A DNA stretch of 64,000 bases from Paenibacillus protaetiae (GCF_004135365.1 NZ_CP035492.1:1488001-1552000); one strand, 5' to 3'; shown: positions 51,912 to 61,065, counted from the stretch's first letter. Notes: generated by a model not told the origin, from the letters alone. A program made the numbers and translations.

Positions 51912-53006
51912 TTACGCCTCCTGTTTTAATTCCTCGACAATTTCGCGAACCCATTCGACCGGCACGTCAGATTTGATCTCCACTTTGCCGATTGCAACAG
52001 GCACTACAAAAACCATCTTGCTTTCTTTAAACTTTTTGTCATGGCTCATCGCATCCATAATCGCATCTGTGTCCAAATGCGCCGGCAGCCGGGTAGGCAA
52101 TCCGCAGCTTTGCAGCGATTGCTTCGTGACATCATAAACGGATTGGGGCGCCCCATAACGAAGGCCAAGCTTGGCCGAACCGATCATACCGATCGAGATC
52201 GCTTCGCCGTGCAGAAGCTCTCCGTAGCCTGCAACAGCTTCCAAAGCGTGGCCGATCGTATGCCCCAGGTTCAAAATCGCCCGCAAGCCGTTCTCGCGTT
52301 CATCTTCGGATACGACAGCCGCCTTCACGCTGCAGCCCTTATACAGCGCATAACCAAGTGCATCGGCATCAAGCGCCTGCAGCTTGCCGGCATTCGTTAC
52401 GCACCATTCTACAAACGATTCGTCCCAGATCAGCCCGTGTTTAACCACTTCCGCAAGCCCAGCGCGAACTTCCCGGATCGGCAGCGTCTGAAGCGTGTTC
52501 AAGTCGTACAGCACCATTTCCGGCTGATGGAATGCGCCGATAATGTTTTTGGCAAGCGGATGATTAACCGCCACTTTGCCGCCGACACTGCTGTCATGCG
52601 CCAAAATCGTGGTTGGAATTTGAATAAATTGAACGCCGCGCATATAGGAAGCAGCTAGAAACCCGGCCAAATCGCCAACAACGCCGCCGCCAAGAGCGAC
52701 TACGGCAGATTTGCGGTCAAGCCCGGCTTCAAGCGCCTTCGCCACCAGCTGCTCCAGCACGGCAAGCGACTTGGAGCTTTCCCCTGCGTCTACAACGGCG
52801 CTTGTTACGCGGAAGCCTTCACCACGCAAGTGCTGCTCCAAAGTTTCCAAATAAAGGGGAGCGACATGCGAATCGCTTACAATCATTAAAGTTGATTTTT
52901 TGCTGATGCCATGTTTGGTAAAATAACCGGCTGCAGAATCAAGTAATCCTTCACCGATATAAATAGGATAAGAGCGTTCTCCCAAATCAACCGTAAGCTC
53001 TCGCAA
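51912..53006 (-). CDS. aroB: 3-dehydroquinate synthase
   Basis: AroB cyclises DAHP to 3-dehydroquinate, the second step of the shikimate pathway. The 364-residue protein has VALGGGVVGDLAGFLAASYMRG, QIPTTILAHDSSVGGKVAVNH and the metal ligands in NLGHTIGHALE and LLHGEAISIGM. The start is TTG behind AGGAGGG. Chorismate synthase (aroC), which normally precedes aroB here, is absent and its place is taken by a short HTH gene. Confidence 0.95.
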   Translation of the reverse strand: MRELTVDLGERSYPIYIGEGLLDSAAGYFTKHGISKKSTLMIVSDSHVAPLYLETLEQHLRGEGFRVTSAVVDAGESSKSLAVLEQLVAKALEAGLDRKSAVVALGGGVVGDLAGFLAASYMRGVQFIQIPTTILAHDSSVGGKVAVNHPLAKNIIGAFHQPEMVLYDLNTLQTLPIREVRAGLAEVVKHGLIWDESFVEWCVTNAGKLQALDADALGYALYKGCSVKAAVVSEDERENGLRAILNLGHTIGHALEAVAGYGELLHGEAISIGMIGSAKLGLRYGAPQSVYDVTKQSLQSCGLPTRLPAHLDTDAIMDAMSHDKKFKESKMVFVVPVAIGKVEIKSDVPVEWVREIVEELKQEA

Positions 53007-53093
53007 ACTGTTCCCTCCTGACTACTCGCATCTTATGCTGTAAAGATTGCGATGCAACGCGTGCACGTTTTAATGTGCTAAATATCTTTGCTC

Positions 53094-53122
53094 ATTATAG
53101 TACAGCCCTCCCGGTTTGACAA
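53094..53122 (-). promoter_or_regulatory. Promoter of aroB-aroH
   Basis: TTGTCA (53117-53122) and TATAAT (53094-53099) are exactly 17 bases apart on the minus strand, about 90 bases before aroB. No other gene is visible in the rest of the gap up to 53203. Confidence 0.75.
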
Positions 53123-53202
53123 GGAAACCGCCGCTTCCCGCACGCTTGCGGGCTATGGTTTTTATAAGCTGAAACGAGAAGTTGCGGCGCCATAGCCGGA
53201 AT

Positions 53203-53252
53203 AAAAAACAGGCCTCGAAACAGTCCCTAGCGGGGCGGTTCGAAGCCTGTTT
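53203..53252 (-). terminator. Terminator after the short HTH gene
   Basis: AAACAGGC-TCGAA and TTCGA-GCCTGTTT arms pair with one mismatch and are followed on the minus strand by TTTTTTATT. Confidence 0.8.
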
Positions 53253-53273
53253 ACAACGGGTTTCCAGATCGTG

Positions 53274-53447
53274 CTACCGGTTGACCGACGTTCGCATGCC
53301 GGCCTCGCTTATTCGCGGCTCAACCGCAAGCTGAGGATCGTAAACCAGCCTGTAAATTTGTCTCGTATCTACGCCGACAATTTGCGCACACTCTTGGATC
53401 GTAATCAAACCCCGCCTGTATGCGGCAATTACTTTACGCTTGTCCAT
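53274..53447 (-). CDS. 57-residue helix-turn-helix protein
   Basis: This short gene encodes MDKRKVIAAYRRGLITIQEC followed by AQIVGVDTRQIYRLVYD and a variable tail ending RTSVNR. The first 40 residues fit a homeodomain-like HTH (helix, TIQECAQIVGVD turn, RQIYRLV recognition helix), resembling the short HTH of Fis or sigma region 4-like regulators. GGAGG lies six bases before the ATG and a terminator follows the stop, so it looks like a real gene. It takes the place of aroC between cheR and aroB. Target and function are unknown. Confidence 0.75.
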   Translation of the reverse strand: MDKRKVIAAYRRGLITIQECAQIVGVDTRQIYRLVYDPQLAVEPRISEAGMRTSVNR

Positions 53448-53520
53448 CTGCATCCTCCATTTACCCAGAGTCCTTGTCCCTAGTATTGGAGATGTTGGGA
53501 AGCCCTATACATCCGGATGC

Positions 53521-54309
53521 TTAAGATTGCAATTTCCGGTAAAAAAACGTATCCGCCGTCTCAAAACAGTATTGCGCCGGCGAAAAAATTTGCTCTGTGC
53601 TGCCAACAAACAACAGGCCGCCCGGCTTTAGCGAATCCGAAAATTTCCGGTAAAGCGTCTGCTTCGCTTCCTCTGTAAAATAAATAAGGACATTGCGGCA
53701 AACAATAAGGTCATAACCGCTTTCAAACGGATCATGGAGCAGGTTTTGCTGTTTAAACCGGACCGCCTTTTTCAGCTTGTCCGATACCGCATACATCCCG
53801 TCCGCTGTCCGCTCAAAATAACGGTTTTTGTATAACTCGGGCACATCCCGGATGCTCCGGTCGTAATAAAGGCCTTCCTTCGCTTTCGCTAACACGCCCG
53901 CATCCAAATCCGATGCCGCTAGATCTGTTTGATCCAGCAATCCAAGCTCCGATAGCAGCATCGCGATCGTATACGGCTCTTCCCCTGTCGAGCATGCAGC
54001 GCTCCAGATCCGAAGCTGCGGGCTTTGCTTATGCAGCTCAGGCAGGAAGCGCCGGTACAGCGTCTCCCAGCGGCCAGGATTACGCCAAAATTCCGATACA
54101 TTGATGGTCATCCGGTCCAAAAGTTCATCCATCAGCGCCTTGTCGAGCTGGATCGCTTTCCAGTATTCCGCAAACGTGTTATACCCGTGTTTCAAACGCA
54201 AAGTTGTTAATCTTCGTTTCATTTGCGCTTCTTTATATTGCGACAAGTCAATTGCCGTTTCTGATTTAATATGATGGATAAATGATATAAAATCCAAATC
54301 TTCGGACAT
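53521..54309 (-). CDS. cheR: Chemotaxis protein methyltransferase CheR
   Basis: CheR methylates glutamates of chemoreceptors using S-adenosylmethionine. The 262-residue protein has an N-terminal helical domain (RRLTTLRLKHGYNTF) and the SAM domain with IWSAACSTGEEPYTIAMLL, ASDLDAGVL and DLIVCRNVLIYF. It lies between ndk and the aroB region as in B. subtilis, with no other chemotaxis gene nearby. Confidence 0.95.
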   Translation of the reverse strand: MSEDLDFISFIHHIKSETAIDLSQYKEAQMKRRLTTLRLKHGYNTFAEYWKAIQLDKALMDELLDRMTINVSEFWRNPGRWETLYRRFLPELHKQSPQLRIWSAACSTGEEPYTIAMLLSELGLLDQTDLAASDLDAGVLAKAKEGLYYDRSIRDVPELYKNRYFERTADGMYAVSDKLKKAVRFKQQNLLHDPFESGYDLIVCRNVLIYFTEEAKQTLYRKFSDSLKPGGLLFVGSTEQIFSPAQYCFETADTFFYRKLQS

Positions 54310-54350
54310 GCTTGATCCTCCCGCTCCTACCCGGTTGTCTAGCGTGCAGA

Positions 54351-54794
54351 CTATACCCAGCGCAGCGAAGCAAGCTCGTAATCCACAAGCTCCTCCGGCG
54401 CAAAAAACAAGCCGATTTCACGAGCGGCGCTTTCGGCCGAATCCGATCCGTGGATCAGATTGTAGTTCGTATGTACGGCGTAATCGGCGCGAATGGTGCC
54501 CGGATAAGCGTCCAGCGCATTTGTTTTGCCAATCAGTGCGCGTGTATGCGCGACAACATCGTCCCCTTGCCACACCATTGCAAATACCGGTCCTGATGTG
54601 ATGAAATCAAGCAGCGGCGGATAAAACGGTTTGCCCGCATGTTCGCCATAATGGCGTTCCGCCAGTTCGCGGTTCAGTTTCATAAACTTGCCTGCCACGA
54701 GCTGCAGCCCTTTTTTCTCAAAACGCGCTACGATTTCTCCAATTAACCCTCTTTGCACTCCGTCAGGCTTTACCATAATAAAAGTGCGTTCCAT
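54351..54794 (-). CDS. ndk: Nucleoside diphosphate kinase
   Basis: Ndk balances nucleoside triphosphate pools. The 147-residue protein begins [21 protein letters not shown] and has the catalytic histidine in [12 protein letters not shown] (about residue 115). It is conserved and of normal length. It lies 18 bases after hepT. Confidence 0.97.
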   Translation of the reverse strand: MERTFIMVKPDGVQRGLIGEIVARFEKKGLQLVAGKFMKLNRELAERHYGEHAGKPFYPPLLDFITSGPVFAMVWQGDDVVAHTRALIGKTNALDAYPGTIRADYAVHTNYNLIHGSDSAESAAREIGLFFAPEELVDYELASLRWV

Positions 54795-54812
54795 TATGAT
54801 CCCCCCTTTTTT

Positions 54813-55787
54813 CTAATACGTACGTTTATTTACGAAATGCGCGATGTCCACCAAATGCTTTTTGGCGGGAATCGCAGGCAGTTCACGGATCGCTTGAAGC
54901 GCCTTCTCAATGAAACGGTCCGCCAGCCGGTCCGCTTTATCAATGCCCGTGCTTGACCGGATCAGCTCGATTGCCGGCTTCGTATCCACTGCGCCGTTCT
55001 CGTCCCGGATTACCCGGATCTGCTCCAGCAGCGCCTCCTGGACCCGTTCATCTTCCAAAGCAAAGATGACGGGAAGCGTAATATTGCCCTGGCGGATATC
55101 CGAACCGGGCGGCTTGCCGATTTGCTTTTCCGTTCCCAGCAGGTCGAGCAAATCATCGCGGATTTGAAACGCCATTCCTACATTGTATCCGTAACGATAC
55201 AGCTGCCTTGCCGTTTTCTCATCCGCATTAGCCGCAACTGCGCCCAGCAGGCAGCTGATCGCAATGAGCAAAGCCGTTTTGCGGCGGATGCGCAGCAAGT
55301 AATGGCGGACATTTTGTTCAATATTAAAAAAATCCCGGATCTGCTCCATTTCCCCAATACTCATCTGCACCATCGCTTTGGACAAATATTGATGGATTAC
55401 GGGATTATCCAGTTCAGCCGCAATGGTCAGCGCTTTGCCGAATATGTAATCGCCCGTATACATCGCGATCCGGTTATCCCACTTCGAATTTACGGTCACC
55501 TGGCCTCTTCTTGTATCCGCATCATCGATGACATCGTCATGCACCAGCGACGACATATGAATCATCTCCAATGGGACGGCCACTTTTTGCAGCACATCAA
55601 GATCATATTGGCCGAACTTTCCCGCAAGCAGGACAAACACAGGCCGAAGCCTTTTGCCGCCTGCTTTAGCCAAATGAAGAGATGCCTCGTTCAAAACGGC
55701 GTGATCGATGGAAATGCTGCGCTCCAGCTCCAGCTCTATTTGGTTTAGGTCACTCTTCATTTTGGTGTACAAGTCCAATATTTTCAT
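54813..55787 (-). CDS. hepT: Heptaprenyl diphosphate synthase component II
   Basis: HepT is the catalytic subunit making the C35 side chain of menaquinone-7. The 324-residue trans-prenyltransferase has the first aspartate-rich motif LVHDDVIDDADTRRG and the second in FQIRDDLLDLLG. It needs the regulatory subunit HepS, encoded upstream in the same cluster. The mqnA gene ends 29 bases before it. Confidence 0.95.
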   Translation of the reverse strand: MKILDLYTKMKSDLNQIELELERSISIDHAVLNEASLHLAKAGGKRLRPVFVLLAGKFGQYDLDVLQKVAVPLEMIHMSSLVHDDVIDDADTRRGQVTVNSKWDNRIAMYTGDYIFGKALTIAAELDNPVIHQYLSKAMVQMSIGEMEQIRDFFNIEQNVRHYLLRIRRKTALLIAISCLLGAVAANADEKTARQLYRYGYNVGMAFQIRDDLLDLLGTEKQIGKPPGSDIRQGNITLPVIFALEDERVQEALLEQIRVIRDENGAVDTKPAIELIRSSTGIDKADRLADRFIEKALQAIRELPAIPAKKHLVDIAHFVNKRTY

Positions 55788-55816
55788 TCTTTCACCCGTC
55801 TATCGGAGTTTTGGTA

Positions 55817-56656
55817 TTAGTTGGCATCAAAAAAATCAAATTGCACATGCTTCTCCAGCAGCCCAAGCTGCTCTGCATATTTGCAGTAAAGTTGAAGCCC
55901 TGCCTGCAGCTGCGGACCAAAATCATATTGCAGCTCCGTAAAATAGGTGCGCCAGAACGATTCTTCCCCGCCCAGCTCGCGGCAAGCTCTGCGGATCATC
56001 GAGTCCGGATCGGCAAGATTTTTCCGCTTGTTTTGCAGCAGAAGCCGGTGGATGTAACGAATGGACTCCGGGTCGTTCGCAGCTGCTTCTCGGTTCACTG
56101 CAACGACTGCATAGGTCATGCCAAGGCCGGTAAATTGATTCCACAGCTCGCCAAGGTCGATGCGGTAAAGATCCTGGCGATTCCAAGACGCTTGTATCGC
56201 CGGGTCTCCGATCAGCAGCGCGCCATCGGCATTCGCAAGCATCAAGTCAAGATCAGGCGGCATGGTCTCATAAGCCGGATGGCAGTCAAAATGCAGCTCC
56301 ATGACAATTTTCAGCAGATTAACCGTTGTTGCGGATGCATTGGTTAATGCGATGCGCTCCGGTTTCGCTTTATCAATAGGTTGTTTCAGAAACAGAAATA
56401 AAGAATGGACACGGCCGACCGTTCCAACCGATAACTGCGGCAGCAGCATCAGCTTATCGCTGTTTTTGGCATACGCATAAGACGATACTGCCGATAACTG
56501 CAATTGTCCGTCTTCAAGCATCCGGTTCAGCTCGGCCGGCACTTTGGCTACGATGCTAATATCTGCGCGATCCAGCTTCAATCCGTGAAAAATCGGCCAA
56601 GCGTTCGCATAATCAATTTGGCCGACGGAGATGGTTTCCAGTCTAGTCCCCATCAT
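55817..56656 (-). CDS. mqnA: Chorismate dehydratase MqnA (menaquinone, futalosine pathway)
   Basis: The 279-residue protein belongs to the MqnA/MqnD family. It begins ISVGQIDYANAWPIFHGL, then LSAVSSYAYAKNSDKLMLLP and GALLIGDPAI, which match chorismate dehydratase, the first enzyme of the futalosine route to menaquinone. I start at the ATG after GGGGAGATGAAC, overlapping the UbiX gene by 14 bases. B. subtilis has the classical Men pathway instead, so this insertion between menG and hepT indicates that this organism uses futalosine. Confidence 0.88.
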   Translation of the reverse strand: MMGTRLETISVGQIDYANAWPIFHGLKLDRADISIVAKVPAELNRMLEDGQLQLSAVSSYAYAKNSDKLMLLPQLSVGTVGRVHSLFLFLKQPIDKAKPERIALTNASATTVNLLKIVMELHFDCHPAYETMPPDLDLMLANADGALLIGDPAIQASWNRQDLYRIDLGELWNQFTGLGMTYAVVAVNREAAANDPESIRYIHRLLLQNKRKNLADPDSMIRRACRELGGEESFWRTYFTELQYDFGPQLQAGLQLYCKYAEQLGLLEKHVQFDFFDAN

Positions 56657-57281
56657 GTTCATCTCCCCATCTTCTATACAGCTCATGGTCAATATCCATA
56701 TTGTCCAATACTTTGCCCACGAGAAAATCAATCATTTCATCCATCGTTTGCGGTTTGTAATAAAAGGCCGGCATTGCCGGAATGATTCGTACGCCCAGCC
56801 TTGCAAGCGAGAGCATATTCTCCAGATGGATGGCGTGCAGCGGCGTCTCGCGCGGGACGATAAGCAGCCTGCGCCCTTCCTTAAGCATAACATCGGCGGC
56901 ACGGGTCATTAGATCATCCGAAATGCCGTGGGCAATGGATGCCAGCGTCCCCATCGAGCAAGGCATGATGGCCATGCCTTCCATCCGGTAAGAACCGCTG
57001 GCAATGCTTGCGCCGATATCCGCGTTCGGATGGTAAACAAGCCGGCCGCTTTCCATCGCTTCGCCGAAGCGGCGCTCCAGCATTTCCTTCCGTTTGGAGC
57101 TTTCCCAGCCCAGCTCTTCTTTCAGCACTCGCCAGCCCGCTTCCGTAACAACCAAATGAACGGCAGCTCCGGTACGCAACAATTCTTCAACAAGCCGAAT
57201 GCCGTAAATCGAGCCGCTGGCGCCGGTTATGCCAACTGCCCAGCGTTTAGGCGGCTGTCCGCTTGTCCGTTCGCCTACCAT
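56643..57281 (-). CDS. ubiX: Flavin prenyltransferase (UbiX family)
   Basis: The 212-residue flavoprotein makes the prenylated FMN cofactor for UbiD-type decarboxylases. WAVGITGASGSIYGIRLVEELL is the FMN-binding N-terminus, and IMPCSMGTLASIAHGISDDLMTRAADV and LIVPRETPLHAIHLENM are family signatures. In the futalosine pathway a UbiX/UbiD pair decarboxylates the late prenylated intermediate; the UbiD partner is not in this window. It overlaps the ubiA-like gene by seven bases. Confidence 0.92.
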   Translation of the reverse strand: MVGERTSGQPPKRWAVGITGASGSIYGIRLVEELLRTGAAVHLVVTEAGWRVLKEELGWESSKRKEMLERRFGEAMESGRLVYHPNADIGASIASGSYRMEGMAIMPCSMGTLASIAHGISDDLMTRAADVMLKEGRRLLIVPRETPLHAIHLENMLSLARLGVRIIPAMPAFYYKPQTMDEMIDFLVGKVLDNMDIDHELYRRWGDEHDGD

Positions 57282-58150
57282 TGGTGAAGCACCACCAGAT
57301 CAAAAAACGTAAAAACAAACAAAACGACACTTAATGTTCCGTTCATGCCAAAAAAGGCGGTCGGCACCCGGGACAGATCATGCGGGCGGACCATCCAATG
57401 TTCATAAAACAAAATGACGGCCGAAACGATGGTGCCGGCCAAATAAATCCAGCTCAATTCCGTCATCCAGAACAGCGACAGGAATCCGATAATCGTTACC
57501 GCGTGAAAACCTCTCGCAATCCAAAGCGAGCCAGCGATGCCAAAACGCGCAGGAATGGAATAAATGCCGTTGCTGCGGTCAAATTCAAAATCTTGCGTCG
57601 CATAAATAATATCAAAGCCGGCAAGCCATAGAGCAACCGAAACATACAGCACCCAAACCGCCGGATCGAAGCTGCCTGTAACGGCAACCCACGCGCCAAC
57701 CGGCGACAGGCCGATCGTAAGGCCAAGCACCACATGGCAAAGCCAAGTGAACCGTTTCGTATAGGAGTACAAAACAAGCAGCGCTACAGCGATAGGCATA
57801 AGCTTGAGCGTAATCGGGTCCAGATTGAAGCAAGCGATGAGCATCAGCGCAAAGGAGACGATAATAAATAAAATAACTTCTCCAATGCCGAGCAGACCGG
57901 CTGGAATCGCGCGTTTTGCCGTACGCGGGTTCTGTTTGTCAATCACCCTGTCGATAACCCGGTTCAAACACATCGCTGCGCTTCTTGCGCCAAACATTGC
58001 GAGCGTAATCCAGCCGATCTGCGCCCATGAAGGCAGATGGCCTTCCATGGCCACCCCGCCAAGAAGCGCTCCCATAAAAGCAAACGGCAAAGCAAATATG
58101 GTATGTTCAAATTTAATCATTTCAAGAATAATGCGAATTTTGCGAATCAT
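57275..58150 (-). CDS. ubiA: UbiA-family prenyltransferase (MqnP-like)
   Basis: The 291-residue membrane protein has about eight hydrophobic helices and the two aspartate motifs of aromatic prenyltransferases: NRVIDRVIDKQNPRT near residue 65 and DIIYATQDFEFDR near residue 185. With mqnA and ubiX in the same operon it most likely prenylates the 1,4-dihydroxy-6-naphthoate intermediate of futalosine-type menaquinone synthesis rather than 4-hydroxybenzoate. MenG ends one base before its start region. Confidence 0.9.
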   Translation of the reverse strand: MIRKIRIILEMIKFEHTIFALPFAFMGALLGGVAMEGHLPSWAQIGWITLAMFGARSAAMCLNRVIDRVIDKQNPRTAKRAIPAGLLGIGEVILFIIVSFALMLIACFNLDPITLKLMPIAVALLVLYSYTKRFTWLCHVVLGLTIGLSPVGAWVAVTGSFDPAVWVLYVSVALWLAGFDIIYATQDFEFDRSNGIYSIPARFGIAGSLWIARGFHAVTIIGFLSLFWMTELSWIYLAGTIVSAVILFYEHWMVRPHDLSRVPTAFFGMNGTLSVVLFVFTFFDLVVLHQW

Positions 58151-58151
58151 G

Positions 58152-58865
58152 TTAGCTGCTCTCCTTTGTTCCGATATGAAGTGCTGCGATACCTCCGGTC
58201 AAAGGATAAGCCTGTACGTCAACAAGTCCCGCTTCTTGAAACAATGCACTTAATTCCTTTGCGTTCAGAAAAGTTTTTAATGAGTCCGGCAGCCATTTGT
58301 ATTCGTTAAACCGTTTGGCAACCATTTTGCCCATAAGAGGCAGCAGACGTTCGAAATAAAAGTAATACACCGCTTTAAACGGCTGCCAGTCCGGCTTGGA
58401 AAGCTCCAGGCATACAACCTTGCCGCCAGGCTTCACTACCCGCTGCATTTCCTTCAGTACCTGCAAGTAATCCGGCACATTGCGCAAGCCAAAGCCAATC
58501 GTCACATAATCAAAGCTGTTGTCTGCAAACGGCAGCTCCATTGCATTGCCATGAACGAGGGTAACCTGCTTGTCCAACCCGATCCGCTGCAGCTTCTCCG
58601 CGCCGACATTCAGCATGTTCCGGCTGAAATCAAGTCCGGTCACTTTGCCGCCGCTTGCCTGCGCCAATGCAATCGTCCAGTCGCATGTGCCGCAGCACAA
58701 GTCAAGCGCGCTGTCTCCAGGCTGGACGTTCATTTTCCGCATCGTAAATTTACGCCAAGCTTTATGTCTTCGAAAACTTAATAGATCATTCATGAAATCG
58801 TATTTGGTCGCAATGCTTTCAAATACGGCATGAACATGCTGTTTGGATTGTGTATCCGTGCTCAC
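58152..58865 (-). CDS. menG: Demethylmenaquinone methyltransferase
   Basis: MenG (UbiE) performs the final C-methylation of menaquinone using S-adenosylmethionine. The 237-residue protein has [33 protein letters not shown] (SAM motif), [25 protein letters not shown] and [17 protein letters not shown]. It lies between hepS and the ubiA-like gene. Confidence 0.96.
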   Translation of the reverse strand: MSTDTQSKQHVHAVFESIATKYDFMNDLLSFRRHKAWRKFTMRKMNVQPGDSALDLCCGTCDWTIALAQASGGKVTGLDFSRNMLNVGAEKLQRIGLDKQVTLVHGNAMELPFADNSFDYVTIGFGLRNVPDYLQVLKEMQRVVKPGGKVVCLELSKPDWQPFKAVYYFYFERLLPLMGKMVAKRFNEYKWLPDSLKTFLNAKELSALFQEAGLVDVQAYPLTGGIAALHIGTKESS

Positions 58866-58876
58866 TTAAGTCCACC

Positions 58877-59740
58877 TCATCCCTCTGCTGCTAGAGCCGG
58901 AGCGGCTATTTTTTTCATAAACGAGTCCAGCTGGGCTATCAATTCCCCGCCGAGCTGGTCGGAATCCATGCGAGCCGCCGTTTGGCGGATGACTTCCGAT
59001 GCTGTACGGAGCTTCGCTGCGAGCTTGGCCCGGATATCATATTTTTGAACTAAACTGGCTATAACGGCCGCTTCATGATCGCGCTCCGACAGCTGATGTT
59101 TCTCCTCGGCCGTGCCCTCCTGCATAATGTGCCAGAATGCCCAGCTGTTGCGGAATTTCGATACGGATTCGCTGCGCTGCAGCTCCTCGAGTACCACCTC
59201 GCAGCTGCTAATATGCGGAAGCAAATCGGACCAAACACGAGACGAAGCACCTTCAAGCATGCCGGCAAACAATTGAAACAGCTCGCTCTTGAGCTGAACC
59301 GTTTGGCTTAAATACTCTTCGGCTGATACTTTAAGCTGCTTCATCTTCGTATATAGATTGACTTTGAGCCGGTTCACTTCACAGACCGCCGCGCTAATCT
59401 TGGAAACCATCTCGATCTGCCCGGCTTGCGCCAGCAGATAATAAAACCGGCTGCTGAAGTAATCGCCTGCCAGCACCTTCAGCTGGCGGGAGCGCATTTC
59501 GCGCATCGAACGCTTACCGATATCCGTATCAATCAGGTCATGGGTGTCCATGCCGAGCTGCACGAGCGTTATTACAACCGCATACAAATCGCTTGATTTG
59601 GACAAGATGCGATGCTCGCCCAAAAAAGCGTGAAGCAGCCTGACGCGAAAATCCGGAACCGCCGGCAAATCCGTATGCGATTGGATCATATCGTACTCGA
59701 CATATTTTCTAGTCATTTCAGGAATTCGATAAGATATCAT
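58877..59740 (-). CDS. hepS: Heptaprenyl diphosphate synthase component I
   Basis: HepS is the non-catalytic subunit that sets the chain length of the HepS-HepT prenyl synthase. The 287-residue helical protein lacks aspartate-rich motifs but carries the family segment LGMDTHDLIDTD and RQLKVLAGDYFSSRFYYLLA. I start at MISYRIPEM, eight bases after GGAGG. Position between mtrB and menG is the same as in B. subtilis apart from one inserted gene. Confidence 0.9.
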   Translation of the reverse strand: MISYRIPEMTRKYVEYDMIQSHTDLPAVPDFRVRLLHAFLGEHRILSKSSDLYAVVITLVQLGMDTHDLIDTDIGKRSMREMRSRQLKVLAGDYFSSRFYYLLAQAGQIEMVSKISAAVCEVNRLKVNLYTKMKQLKVSAEEYLSQTVQLKSELFQLFAGMLEGASSRVWSDLLPHISSCEVVLEELQRSESVSKFRNSWAFWHIMQEGTAEEKHQLSERDHEAAVIASLVQKYDIRAKLAAKLRTASEVIRQTAARMDSDQLGGELIAQLDSFMKKIAAPALAAEG

Positions 59741-59902
59741 TAACAGGCCTCCGAACAGAAGAGCGGGCATCCGCCGCTCAATATCTAAATTATTATAGCA
59801 TAACTTTAAGGGAGTTTATATAAAGAAGGCGAGTAATTCATCTTTTTGTGACAGTTTAACGGGCTTGGTGCGCCTCTAGCGCAGGCCGGCCGGGGCGACT
59901 GG

Positions 59903-60463
59903 TTACGTTGCTGCTGACGGTCCGGCTGCCCGCCGCTCCGTGATCCAGGCCGGCGACAGGCTGATGCGCAGCCGCTGCCGCCACAGCTCATCCTGCAGCG
60001 GATTGGCAGGCAGCTTATCCCGTTCCGTTTGGAGCCAGCTGTCCGAACGTCTCACATCGGAGCCGAACAGCAACGTGCGCCCGCTTTCGCTTGTGCGGTC
60101 CATATAGCGCAATAGTATCCGGTTCACATTGTCCGTCTGGCTAAACGCAAACCGGACCAGCTTATCCATATCCTGAAACCATAACGTCTGCTCATTCGGA
60201 TCGCTGTCTACGAGCAGCTCAAGCGACAGCACCGAATTGCTCCATTTGACGCTGGACAGCCGGCTATTGAGCTGAAGGGCGATGAGCGCGTCGACCATAT
60301 TGGTGTTCGTTAACCGCTTGATCGTTTCTACGCGAAATACCGGGATTTCCTCTTGGAATGCCGGCTGATGATTCACCGTTCCGGGCAGCCAGGATAAAAC
60401 GGCAATAACCGCAGCAACGGCAGCGGCAGCAGCGGCAAAGCGTTTCCATAAGCGTATTCGCAT
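59903..60463 (-). CDS. Membrane-anchored protein of unknown function
   Basis: I do not recognise this 186-residue protein. Its N-terminus (RFAAAAAAVAAVIAVLSWLPG, about residues 8-28) is a signal peptide or single membrane anchor; the outer part is charged and ends RRAAGPSAAT. It is inserted between mtrB and hepS. It may be a sporulation or envelope protein, but nothing in the sequence decides that. Confidence 0.65.
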   Translation of the reverse strand: MRIRLWKRFAAAAAAVAAVIAVLSWLPGTVNHQPAFQEEIPVFRVETIKRLTNTNMVDALIALQLNSRLSSVKWSNSVLSLELLVDSDPNEQTLWFQDMDKLVRFAFSQTDNVNRILLRYMDRTSESGRTLLFGSDVRRSDSWLQTERDKLPANPLQDELWRQRLRISLSPAWITERRAAGPSAAT

Positions 60464-60561
60464 AGCAGCCTCCCTTCCCGATTCATCCTGAATTGGCGTT
60501 TATTGCATGAGGCATTTCATTTTAGTGTAGGCTTGGCGCAATATCCCCATACCCCATTGTA

Positions 60562-60593
60562 CAAACAAATGGAGCAGGCTATGCCTGCTCCAT
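60562..60593 (-). terminator. Terminator of mtrB
   Basis: ATGGAGCAGGC and GCCTGCTCCAT form an 11-bp stem with a three-base loop, followed on the minus strand by TTTGTTTGT. Confidence 0.8.
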
Positions 60594-60616
60594 TAGCTTT
60601 AATGATAGACTTCTTC

Positions 60617-60835
60617 TTATTGATCGGTTTCTACTGTTCCGTACTTGGTCAAAATCGTTGCTTTGCCGCGGATTTTGATAGCTGACGTATGATCGGTGAA
60701 CTGGCAAATCATCACTTCGTTTTTGTCCAGTTTTTCATTATGATGAAACTTCGTATCTTGCCCGCGGGTCATGCCGATCACCTGCACGCCTTGGTCCTTT
60801 GCCTTGATTACGATATATTCGCTGGAATCTTGCAT
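60617..60835 (-). CDS. mtrB: Tryptophan RNA-binding attenuation protein (TRAP)
   Basis: MtrB forms an 11-subunit ring that, when loaded with tryptophan, binds (G/U)AG repeats and attenuates trp genes. The 72-residue protein aligns throughout with B. subtilis [52 protein letters not shown]. The RNA-contacting Lys-Lys-Arg set appears preserved ([10 protein letters not shown] and KIRG). I start at the ATG eight bases after AGGAGGG; a TTG two codons earlier is too close. Partner gene mtrA (folE) is missing from its usual place. Confidence 0.95.
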   Translation of the reverse strand: MQDSSEYIVIKAKDQGVQVIGMTRGQDTKFHHNEKLDKNEVMICQFTDHTSAIKIRGKATILTKYGTVETDQ

Positions 60836-60928
60836 CTTCAAGCCCTCCTGTACTTCGGCTTCTGATTAAACGTGTAGAAAAGCGCCCTCCCGCCGGCAGC
60901 GAAAGGGCTCTCAAATGTAGACAGATGT

Positions 60929-61006
60929 TGGTCGGAACGACAGGAATCGAACCTGCGACCTCACCCACCCCAAGGGTGCGCTCTAGCCAAGCTGAGCTAC
61001 GTCCCG
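60929..61006 (-). tRNA. tRNA-Pro (GGG)
   Basis: The minus strand folds into a full cloverleaf: acceptor CGGGACG/CGTTCCG (one G-T pair), D arm GCTC...GAGC, anticodon arm CACCC-TTGGGGT-GGGTG with anticodon GGG, T arm with GGTTCGAATCC, discriminator A and an encoded CCA. It reads CCC and CCU, the codon type found at the proB T-box specifier. Confidence 0.93.
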
Positions 61007-61065
61007 GCATCGCAACAAAAGTCTACCTAAATTATTCCTGAGTGTCAACAATGAACTTATGCAAA

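Noticed and set aside
53151-53197. Second terminator from GGCTATGG and CCATAGCC arms upstream of aroB
   Set aside because: The loop is 31 bases and no T-run follows on either strand in the needed place.
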